A DNA stretch of 5,323 nucleotides from CAYLJJ01 sp964384025 (GTDB taxonomy: Bacteria > Myxococcota_A > Bradymonadia > UBA7976 > UBA1532): assembly GCA_964384025.1 (NCBI GenBank), contig CAYLJJ010000196.1, forward strand, positions 1 through 5,323. The letters run 5' to 3'. Of the stretch, positions 1-5,110 are shown piece after piece. The stretch's first letter is position 1. Every line of letters begins with the position of its first letter. The notes under the pieces were generated by a model. That model ran no database searches. It was not told the origin of the DNA and saw only the letters and a list, made by a program, of their open reading frames with translations. Position numbers and translations under genes: made by a program.

Positions 1-1
1 G

Positions 2-682
2 ATCCGCAACCCAGATGGCAGCTTCTCCCGCTGCCCCTGCGAGGCCCTGCGCCGCTTGGTTGAGCGCTACAACCACACGGGCCTCCCCGAACTCTACGCT
101 GGGGCGAACTTCAAGGAGACGGATTGGCGCTGCCCCAAGGAGCGAGGCTGGGATCCCCAGGCCAGCCTCCCCGATCCTGAGCGCTTCTTCAGCTACCTGG
201 AGGGCCTCACCCCTCAGAGCAGGGGCTTCCTCTTCTGGGGCAGCGTCGGCTGCGGGAAAACCCACATCTGCGCTCTCGCCGCCCACCACCTCCTCAGCAG
301 GGGCTTCAACGTCCACTGGGTTCACTGGCCCCGAGCCTTAGAACAGGGCAAGGCCGGGATGCGCTCCCGCTCCCAGGCCTGGCCTCCCGAGAACTGGGCC
401 AACGCTGACTTCCTGATCCTGGATGAGATCGGCGTCCCCGATGAGGAGAGCCGCTGGGCGCGGGCTTCTCTGACTCGCCTGCTGGCTGCGCGCCACGATC
501 AAGGCCTCAAGGGGCTCCTCGCCACCAGCAACAGCAGGCCCCGCGAGCTGAAGGAGGCCCTGTTGGCGCCCCTCTATGATCGAATCGGTCAACTGGCCTG
601 GTCACGCCCCATCGTAGGCCCCAGCTGGAGGACACCCTTCACCGTGTCGCAAGAGGCTGTCGCTGATGGCTGTCCAATCTGA
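2..682 (+). CDS. DnaC/IstB-like AAA+ ATPase, probable helicase loader (5' end outside window)
   Basis: The frame is open to the left window edge, giving at least 226 residues. A TTG at 56 would be a poor start because the upstream residues look genuine: they include a Cys-Pro-Cys (fragment residues 11-13), which fits the second half of the zinc-binding N-terminus common in phage DnaC-type loaders, the first half lying outside the window. Walker A is GSVGCGKT (about residues 80-87), Walker B is FLILDE (137-142), and a sensor-1-like LLATSN is at 172-177, followed by a basic LYDRIGQ segment. These are seen directly. By family knowledge such proteins bind ATP and load the replicative helicase onto DNA, or assist transposition (IstB). 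No istA-type transposase is visible, so a replication role in a phage, prophage or plasmid is more likely. The next gene starts 22 bp downstream on the same strand, suggesting co-transcription. Confidence is high for the family and moderate for the role. Confidence 0.88.
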   Translation: MRNPDGSFSRCPCEALRRLVERYNHTGLPELYAGANFKETDWRCPKERGWDPQASLPDPERFFSYLEGLTPQSRGFLFWGSVGCGKTHICALAAHHLLSRGFNVHWVHWPRALEQGKAGMRSRSQAWPPENWANADFLILDEIGVPDEESRWARASLTRLLAARHDQGLKGLLATSNSRPRELKEALLAPLYDRIGQLAWSRPIVGPSWRTPFTVSQEAVADGCPI

Positions 683-694
683 GGGAAGTGCGAA

Positions 695-700
695 GGGAGG
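695..700 (+). promoter_or_regulatory. Ribosome binding site deciding the start of the four-cysteine protein
   Basis: GGGAGG lies 4 nt before the ATG at 705. An ATG in the same frame at 666 would overlap the end of the upstream ATPase gene and has no comparable purine-rich site in front of it. The 705 start is therefore preferred. Confidence 0.65.
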
Positions 701-704
701 GAGC

Positions 705-1211
705 ATGACCGAGACCAGGACCCCAACAGAGCGCGCCGCGCTGGAGTCTGGGATCTGCGCCCGTGAGGGGTGCAGCTCCAAGACGATGAGCAAGGCCAGA
801 GCACAATGGAGACAGAGCTATTGCCGCCGCTGCGTCTCCCAGGGCTATCACCAGCACCGGATGGGCCGCACAGCCAGCATCCAGAGCTGGTTTAAAGAGA
901 CGCCGCTCGACACCAGCCCCTCACCACTCACAGTAGTTCAACGCGCTGCCCTCATCTGGATCTCCAAGCCGGAGGTGAGGGAGGGGGCGAAGGTGCCAAC
1001 GACTGTCATCTGTCGAGGGCTTCGCCGCAGGGGCCTGCTCAGGGAGGGGGAGCCTCACTCACAAGGGGCTGATGATGTTGGAAGGCGGAGGATGAGCAGC
1101 AACGCAGGCCGCTCCGTCATCGCCTCCAGTAATGATCTACTTGAGGATCTTGAGGAGACCCTCGGTTTTCAAGTCCACAGCAGGCTCAAGTCCAGGAGCT
1201 TGGCTGCATAG
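705..1211 (+). CDS. Small four-cysteine (putative zinc-binding) protein, function unknown
   Basis: This encodes 168 residues from the ATG at 705. Four cysteines are arranged C18-x4-C23-x16-C40-x2-C43, embedded in basic residues, which suggests a zinc-binding or zinc-ribbon-like fold. A middle segment (about residues 81-112, beginning LTVVQRAALIWI) looks helical and could be a DNA-binding module, but this is a guess. The C-terminal third is polar and of low information. It follows the DnaC-like ATPase by 22 bp, so the two are probably co-transcribed, and the context suggests an accessory protein of a phage or plasmid replication region. I do not recognise the family. The GC-rich base use matches the upstream gene and differs sharply from the next block. 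An alternative start at 666 would add 13 residues. That it is a true gene is likely but not certain. Confidence 0.62.
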   Translation: MTETRTPTERAALESGICAREGCSSKTMSKARAQWRQSYCRRCVSQGYHQHRMGRTASIQSWFKETPLDTSPSPLTVVQRAALIWISKPEVREGAKVPTTVICRGLRRRGLLREGEPHSQGADDVGRRRMSSNAGRSVIASSNDLLEDLEETLGFQVHSRLKSRSLAA

Positions 1212-1216
1212 CTCCA

Positions 1217-1259
1217 TCCGCCATGGCGGACGGGCACCCTATTTAATATTGTTAAGGGT
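1217..1259. repeat. Perfect 14-bp palindrome plus a weak inverted repeat at the left composition boundary
   Basis: TCCGCCATGGCGGA (1217-1230) is a perfect palindrome 5 bp after the stop codon at 1209-1211. It is followed by ACCCT (1236-1240) and its inverse AGGGT (1255-1259) around an AT-rich loop. As RNA the palindrome could form a 5-bp GC stem with a CATG loop, but no clear U-tract follows on either strand, so an intrinsic terminator is weakly supported. A protein-binding site or a recombination scar is equally possible. It sits where GC-rich sequence changes to AT-rich. Confidence 0.4.
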
Positions 1260-1290
1260 TGGTGAAAACGGAACAGGTGGAAAAAAGCAA

Positions 1291-2140
1291 TCAGTGGAAT
1301 GAATCGATAGCTCTTATTTCACTTTCAGATAACTCTGACCTGGAATTTCTACGCTTAGATTTATGTTTTGTTGTTTCATCTAGCTTAGTGACGTTTTGCC
1401 TTTTCGCGGATAGTGACGATTTCAACGCTTGTTCTAGTTCAATAATGCGTTGTTTCTTTGCAGACNNNNNNNNNNNNNNNNNNNNNNNNNNNNNNNNNNN
1501 NNNNNNNNNNNNNNNNNNNNNNNNNNNNNNNNNNNNNNNNNNNNNNNNNNNNNNNNNNNNNNNNNAGTGAAGTTCCAAGGATTTTAGAGCGTGAATGCTC
1601 ACTGCTTAACGCTTGTTCTAGTTCAATAATGCGTTGTTTCTTTGCAGACAGTGAAGTTCCAAGGATTTTAGAGCGTGAATGCTCACTGCTTAACGCTTGT
1701 TCTAATTCAGTGACACGTTGTTTCTTCGAGGGTAGCGAAGCTTCAAGATCTTTAGAACGTGAACGCTCACTCTTCAATGCTTGTTCTAGTTCAATAGTAC
1801 GTCGTTGCCTTTCAGATAACGAAGTTTCAAGGCTTTTAGAGCGTGAATATTCACTGTTTAATGTTTTTTCTAATTCAATAATGCGTCGTTGCTTTTCGGA
1901 TAGTGAATCCTTCAGACTTGTGATCTGTTGTTTATGTTTTCTTTTCCCCTGTAATTCGAGCCTTACTTCAGCTAATTCACGGTCACGATCCAGTAACCTT
2001 GTTTTCAGTTCAAGATTCTCAGTCGGGAGGTTCTCTGTTTGTGAATACATAGTCAAAACCGTAGCAATTGCAAGCGCGGTTGTCACAATAACGCTTATGG
2101 TTTTTATTAGGTTCGACCAACTAGCTGTTTCACTCTTCAT
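1291..2140 (-). CDS. Membrane-anchored coiled-coil protein with 28-residue tandem repeats (spans assembly gap)
   Basis: The start is the ATG at 2138-2140, with a weak TTAGGT-type ribosome site upstream, and the stop is at 1291-1293. Using the 100 Ns literally breaks the frame. Removing them joins 575 nt to 175 nt, giving 750 nt, or 249 residues plus stop, and the junction codon restores the repeat's SLSAKKQR. Residues about 11-31 form one hydrophobic helix (ISVIVTTALAIATVLTM) after a short polar N-terminus, which fits a membrane anchor. Residues 35-78 are charged and helical. From residue 79 there are four complete 28-residue units (79-106, 107-134, 135-162, 163-190), each beginning SL(S/P) and rich in Glu, Lys, Arg and Leu. 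Twenty-eight equals four heptads, as expected of a long coiled coil. A shortened fifth unit and a basic tail ending in AIDSFH follow. It is the last gene of the minus-strand cassette, starting 40 bp after the preceding stop. The function is unknown; a structural or tethering role in the envelope is an inference. Confidence 0.8.
1412..1901 (-). repeat. 84-bp in-frame tandem repeats within the coiled-coil gene
   Basis: Four full 84-bp units lie end to end at 1566-1649, 1650-1733, 1734-1817 and 1818-1901. A 54-bp unit with a 30-bp internal loss (1412-1465) lies beyond the gap. The unit at 1566-1649 and the next share their first 55 bp exactly. The last 42 bp of the short unit (1424-1465) are identical to 1608-1649. 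Units farther from the gap are more divergent, implying recent expansion on the gap side. Because 84 is divisible by 3, gain or loss of units changes protein length without changing frame. Confidence 0.93.
1466..1565. other. Assembly gap of 100 N inside the tandem repeats
   Basis: Exactly 100 Ns, a common placeholder for a gap of unknown size. The left edge ends ...GCAGAC and the right edge starts AGTGAAG..., which is the same junction found between complete units at 1649/1650. The break is therefore explained by repeat collapse rather than by a frameshift. Confidence 0.95.
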
Positions 2141-2180
2141 GATAAATTACCTAAGGGCGTATTAGTGTTTTAAAAGCTCT

Positions 2181-3653
2181 TTATCTAAAAACAGCTTTTT
2201 GATCTGGTGCTTTACTCGCCTTAATAGATTTAATGCGAAGAGTTTTAAGATCTAAATGCATTCCATCTTTATCTTTATAAATGACAATGCTAAAGTTGTT
2301 TTGAGTAAAGTCTCGATAACAAGAAGAAGCATTTTTCCTGCACGTTGGAGAAGAGAGCATGGGATTTAAATTAAACATGAACCCATCTGTTCCATTTTTG
2401 CCTTTGATTTTACTTATATCCCCAAAACGAAGACCGTTAATATCAAAGTAAAGCTTAGTTTTGTTAAAATCAAGCCTCTTCAATCTGTTTAAATAAACAC
2501 TGCTGTAATAATATCTTGCTCGCCTCATTTTAGAGGAAGATGTGTAAATATATGACACCTTATCGAAGTATTTGAGTATATTATGAATAGCAGTATCTTT
2601 TTTTGAGTTTTTTGCTGATTTTGAAGTGATAATTTTCAAGTTATATTCAATATTCTCTATCATATCAGCAATATAATTCAGAAAAGCACTACTATCAACA
2701 TGGCTAATTGACATCATACGAGAGAAGTCGTGAATATATTCTTCTCTGTGTTTTAATCCAACGAATTCATATTTGTTTTTTGTTGATTGGTGTCGGCTCT
2801 TTTTATAATGAACGGTAGAATTCTTGTCAGGTGGTCCCAATTTTATAGATGTATGGTTTTTATTTCGTTCAGCGATAATTTTCTTGATGGCCAAGCTTTT
2901 TCTGTTTTGAAGAAAAGAAACATATAAATCATCACCATAAAATTCAGACATCGATCCTCCATCAACAATTAACCAACCGCTTTTATAACCAGAGGGTTCT
3001 TTGTGCCCAATCTCATGATATTTTAATTTCACAAAAACCATATCAACGATTTTTTTATTGTCATGTATAATCATGTTTTTGATAAGCACACTGCTCTCAT
3101 TCGAAACATCAAAAAGTTTGTTTTCAATTAGAAAGCTTTTGTTAAGTTTGCCATATGGAGCTAACCCAAGGAAATCATCAATATCTTTATTTTCAATGAT
3201 TCGAACTAGTCCAGAGAAATCATCATCAATTTGTATCGGCAAAAATCCGCGCTCTTGGATTGTTGAGTCTTCTCCTGGTCTATTGTTTGCGAAATATGCA
3301 TCCTTGATCCTCCACATACCTGTTTGCTTCGAACTATCAAATTCAATGAATAGAAGATTTTTGTTGCTATCAACTTCAAACCCTTGGACTGCGATTTTTG
3401 TTAGATGGTTTAGATTTAAATGGTCATGTAACGCATGTTCCTTTAATTTTAAAAAAAATTTTGACTTCATAAATCCCGATGTCGAAATTTTATTCAAATA
3501 GTCAATTTGATGCTCATCAAATGATAGGCGGAGGAGTTTTAAGGCATCAGATCGATAACTTATATCTCCTGATGCATATTCATTCCCTATTTTTACTTTT
3601 GCTGATACTATAGTGAATGTACAACAAATAAGAATTAATGTTTTTGCCACCAT
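2181..3653 (-). CDS. Secreted two-part protein: unknown N-terminal region plus C-terminal domain shared with the upstream gene
   Basis: It encodes 490 residues from the ATG at 3651-3653, with a strong AAGGAG site 8 nt upstream. Residues 1-18 (MVAKTLILICCTFTIVSA) form a signal peptide with a likely cleavage after Ala18, so the product should be exported; the Cys pair at 10-11 might instead suggest a lipoprotein, but no clear lipobox is seen. Residues about 19-303 form a region I do not recognise, mixed in predicted strand and helix character, with an aromatic and Gly-rich stretch around GYKSGWLIVDGG. Residues about 304-490 match nearly the whole mature part of the neighbouring 217-residue protein, with about 109 of 186 aligned residues identical by hand count, ending in the same KASKA...AVFR tail. 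Cys438 and Cys445 are shared with the paralogue and could form a disulfide. The gene starts 12 bp after the upstream stop, so the two are translated from one message. The function is unknown; an envelope or periplasmic role follows from the signal peptide. Confidence 0.85.
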   Translation of the reverse strand: MVAKTLILICCTFTIVSAKVKIGNEYASGDISYRSDALKLLRLSFDEHQIDYLNKISTSGFMKSKFFLKLKEHALHDHLNLNHLTKIAVQGFEVDSNKNLLFIEFDSSKQTGMWRIKDAYFANNRPGEDSTIQERGFLPIQIDDDFSGLVRIIENKDIDDFLGLAPYGKLNKSFLIENKLFDVSNESSVLIKNMIIHDNKKIVDMVFVKLKYHEIGHKEPSGYKSGWLIVDGGSMSEFYGDDLYVSFLQNRKSLAIKKIIAERNKNHTSIKLGPPDKNSTVHYKKSRHQSTKNKYEFVGLKHREEYIHDFSRMMSISHVDSSAFLNYIADMIENIEYNLKIITSKSAKNSKKDTAIHNILKYFDKVSYIYTSSSKMRRARYYYSSVYLNRLKRLDFNKTKLYFDINGLRFGDISKIKGKNGTDGFMFNLNPMLSSPTCRKNASSCYRDFTQNNFSIVIYKDKDGMHLDLKTLRIKSIKASKAPDQKAVFR

Positions 3654-3661
3654 CTTTACAA

Positions 3662-3668
3662 CTCCTTA
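3662..3668 (-). promoter_or_regulatory. Ribosome binding site overlapping the upstream stop codon
   Basis: On the minus strand TAAGGAG contains both the stop TAA of the 217-residue protein and the AAGGAG site of the 490-residue protein, 8 nt before its ATG. This arrangement supports an operon and possible translational coupling between the two paralogous genes. Confidence 0.85.
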
Positions 3669-4319
3669 CCTGAAAACAGCCCTTTGTTTATGAGCTTTGC
3701 TTGCTTTAGTCGACTTAATTCTAAAAGTCCGAATATCCAAATGTTCTGCGCCTTTTTTTTTGTAAACTACGACACCAAAGCTTTTTTGTGCCCAATCTTG
3801 ATAGCAAACCTCATTTTTTGTACAACCCTTAAAATACTGCCAGATTTTTACATTGAATGTAAATCCATCCATCCCATTAGGACTTCGAATCTTACTAATA
3901 TCTCCTAGGCGAAGGTCATCAAGATCAAAATATAGCTCCACTTTTTCATATTTAAGGTTTTTTAGTCTATTTAAATATATGTGACTATAATAACACTTTT
4001 TTCGTTTTCTATTTAAGGAGGAAGTGCAAATATATGATGGATTCCCAAAGTATTTGAGTATATTATAAATAGCAGTGTCTTTTTTTGAGTCTTCCGCTGA
4101 TTTTGAAGCGATGGTCCCCAAATCATCTCCAATACTCTCCGTCATGTCAGCAATATAGCTCAAAAAAGAGCTGGCGTCAGAATGAGAAATCGACATTATG
4201 CGTGAGAAATCACTGACATATTCTTCTTCATTTTTTTCCCCTGCAAATACGGACGCTGAAAACATGATTATTGTGACAAATATCACCGTATATTTTTTCT
4301 CGATAAAATTAATATCCAT
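3666..4319 (-). CDS. Small secreted protein, founding copy of the shared C-terminal domain, function unknown
   Basis: It encodes 217 residues from the ATG at 4317-4319, with GAGG 5 nt upstream. The frame stays open farther upstream, but that stretch is GC-rich boundary sequence and then Ns, and only the 4319 start places a signal peptide at the N-terminus. Residues about 9-26 are hydrophobic and end SASVFA, a good signal peptidase I site before GEKNEE. The mature part (about 32-217) starts EEYVSDFSRIMSISH and is homologous to residues 304-490 of the next gene's product. Four cysteines stand out: C98 and C109 (both Tyr in the paralogue) and C166 and C172 (conserved there), suggesting two disulfides in an exported protein. 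A conserved core is YLNRLK...LYFD...LR.GDISKI...NG.DGF.FN. I do not recognise the family. It is the first gene of the minus-strand cassette and directly follows the candidate promoter. Confidence 0.83.
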   Translation of the reverse strand: MDINFIEKKYTVIFVTIIMFSASVFAGEKNEEEYVSDFSRIMSISHSDASSFLSYIADMTESIGDDLGTIASKSAEDSKKDTAIYNILKYFGNPSYICTSSLNRKRKKCYYSHIYLNRLKNLKYEKVELYFDLDDLRLGDISKIRSPNGMDGFTFNVKIWQYFKGCTKNEVCYQDWAQKSFGVVVYKKKGAEHLDIRTFRIKSTKASKAHKQRAVFR

Positions 4320-4344
4320 AACTCCCTCAATGCTTTTTATTTTC

Positions 4345-4373
4345 AGAATAAACCAGAGCCTTAAATCCATCAA
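4345..4373 (-). promoter_or_regulatory. Candidate sigma-70 promoter of the AT-rich cassette
   Basis: On the minus strand, TTGATG (4373-4368) and TATTCT (4350-4345) are separated by exactly 17 bp, each matching four of six consensus bases. The -10 end lies 25 bp before the first ATG of the cassette, leaving room for a short leader with the GAGGGAG site. The -35 hexamer sits on the edge of the GC-rich sequence. Predicted by eye only. Confidence 0.45.
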
Positions 4374-4423
4374 GGGTGGGGGGTGGCCAAGGGGGAAGAG
4401 GCCCCACAAGACAACCACCCGCC

Positions 4424-4433
4424 NNNNNNNNNN
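4424..4433. other. Assembly gap of 10 N between the cassette and the right-hand genes
   Basis: Ten Ns of uncertain true length. The 54 bases left of the gap (4370-4423) are already GC-rich, so the change in composition occurs within contiguous sequence and not at the gap. No gene can be assigned to 4320-4423 beyond the promoter. On the minus strand this stretch is rich in G, C and T and could hold the end of the right-hand gene or a leader. Confidence 0.9.
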
Positions 4434-4759
4434 AAAACCCATCGCGCGGGCCGCTCGCCTAGCCAACACGCACCACCCATCTCCAACCAGCGCGGCCCGC
4501 CCAGCTCCTCGACCGGCAAGGGATTGATGGAGCCCAGCACCAGCTTCACCAAGCCACCCTCCACCCCCAACTCATGCGACTCCTCCCAGCCTCCTAAAGC
4601 CTCGCCACCCTCCTGATGCTCGAAGATGCGGAACTGCAGCTCGACAGGGCCGCTGATCACCTCGCCCTGGGCATTCATCAGCTCGCCCTCGAAGGGCAGC
4701 TCAGCAGGGATAGCCCAGGCCGGTGATGTCAGAAGCCACAGCAAGATGAGTGCGCGCAT
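4434..4759 (-). CDS. Secreted protein, N-terminal part only (3' end lost in the gap)
   Basis: The ATG at 4757-4759 has a good AGGAGG site 5 nt upstream. Residues 1-16 (MRALILLWLLTSPAWA) form a clear signal peptide ending in a signal peptidase I-type AWA. The mature region begins IPAELPFEGELMNAQGEV and continues with VELQFRIFEHQEGGEALGGW, a short Leu/Val-rich stretch, then LVLGSINPLPVEELGG and PRWLEM. This succession (sequence like 'xYQGxLxDxxGxPVxG', 'FRIYDxxxGG', then 'VxLGxxxPLP', then 'RWLEV') reminds me of a domain common in exported proteins of myxobacteria and related bacteria, but I cannot confirm that without a search. About 108 residues are visible before the 10-N gap. Beyond it one frame stops at 4370, but the real frame is unknown because the gap size is uncertain. 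GC-rich base use sets it apart from the neighbouring cassette. Confidence 0.7.
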
Positions 4760-4764
4760 ACCTA

Positions 4765-4770
4765 CCTCCT
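4765..4770 (-). promoter_or_regulatory. Ribosome binding site of the right-hand secreted protein
   Basis: AGGAGG on the minus strand, 5 nt before the ATG at 4759. It fixes the start immediately before the signal peptide. Upstream, ACCAG is repeated three times in 4777-4792; I see no convincing promoter there. Confidence 0.7.
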
Positions 4771-4905
4771 GGTCTGGTCTTCTGGTCTACCCCTCCGATG
4801 GTGATAGTGCAAGGCGGCGGGTTGAAGAGGTGAAGGCTTGTAAAGAGGCCGCTGGAGAAGGCGTTGAGAGGCCTCCAGGGCGCGGCACAAGAGAAGAAGC
4901 AACCC

Positions 4906-5033
4906 TCAGAGCCGCTTCTGCTTAATGGCGGTGGCGATTTTGAGCAAGGTGTCAACCTGTTCGGGTTCAAAGCTGCCCGCAATGTTCTCTAACTCGGTTT
5001 CGAGCCCAAATTGTCGAAGGTTATCAAGGCAGC
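4906..5033 (-). CDS. C-terminal coding fragment, possible 3' exon interrupted by the group II intron
   Basis: Reading the minus strand from just after the intron's predicted end gives about 42 residues before a TGA at 4906-4908. The fragment reads LDNLRQFGLETELENIAG, then SFEPEQVDTLLKIATAI and ends KQKRL. It looks like real protein: amphipathic, helical, acidic then basic at the end. There is no convincing start codon with a ribosome site inside the fragment. The frame stays open upstream to 5091, but that part is the intron's domain VI and part of domain V. The simplest reading is the 3' end of a gene whose 5' part lies beyond the intron, outside the window. I do not recognise the family. 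The alternative is that the intron landed in non-coding DNA and the frame is accidental. Confidence 0.45.
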
Positions 5034-5036
5034 GGA

Positions 5037-5070
5037 GAGTCGCCTGAAGGGATTTCACCTCCAGGCGCTC
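5037..5070 (-). ncRNA. Group II intron domain VI helix with candidate branch-point adenosine
   Basis: A 10-bp stem pairs CGCCTGGAGG (5067-5058) with CCTTCAGGCG (5050-5041) around a 7-nt loop. Below it GAG (5070-5068) pairs with CTC (5039-5037), leaving the A at 5040 unpaired on the 3' side. A single bulged A at the base of the helix shortly before the intron end is the defining feature of domain VI and supplies the lariat branch point. Confidence 0.75.
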
Positions 5071-5073
5071 GCA

Positions 5074-5107
5074 GAACCGTACGTGAGCCTCTCAACTCAT
5101 ACGGCTC
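5074..5107 (-). ncRNA. Group II intron domain V (catalytic core)
   Basis: The 34-nt minus-strand sequence begins GAGCCGTATG and ends ACGTACGGTTC. GAGCCGTA pairs with TACGGTTC (8 bp, one G-T). A two-base CG bulge follows on the 3' side. The upper helix TGAGTT/GGCTCA is capped by a GAGA tetraloop of the GNRA type, and the catalytic AGC triad is present at positions 2-4. This is the canonical layout of domain V, so the RNA core looks intact. Confidence 0.93.
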
Positions 5108-5110
5108 CCA

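Noticed and set aside
338..857. Several minus-strand ORFs opposite the ATPase and four-cysteine genes
   Set aside because: They overlap one another in different frames and lack motifs or ribosome sites; such shadows are common in GC-rich DNA.
1566..1901. CRISPR-like array
   Set aside because: The units are 84 bp, contiguous with no spacers, and encode a protein in frame.
1458..2165. Long plus-strand ORF opposite the coiled-coil gene
   Set aside because: It is the antisense of the 84-bp repeats. Its Ser/Cys/Arg-rich content is what an antisense reading of the repeats gives, and it has no ribosome site.
3058..3501. Plus-strand ORF opposite the large exported protein
   Set aside because: It is an antisense shadow of a better supported gene.
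1212..4423. Direct or inverted terminal repeats flanking the AT-rich block
   Set aside because: I compared both borders by eye. The best match (AAGGGTTGG at 1254-1262 versus AAGGGTGGG at 4372-4380) is short, imperfect and low in complexity.
4779..4815. Promoter for the right-hand secreted protein (TTGCAC, 17 bp, TAGACC on the minus strand)
   Set aside because: The -10 match is too poor to support.
4852..4878. Inverted repeat CTGGAG...CTCCAG as a terminator of the exon fragment
   Set aside because: The stem is only 6 bp with a 15-nt loop, and no U-tract follows on the minus strand.
4701..4982. Minus-strand ORF of 93 codons
   Set aside because: It overlaps both the signal-peptide gene and the exon fragment in another frame, has Pro/Ser-rich content and no ribosome site.
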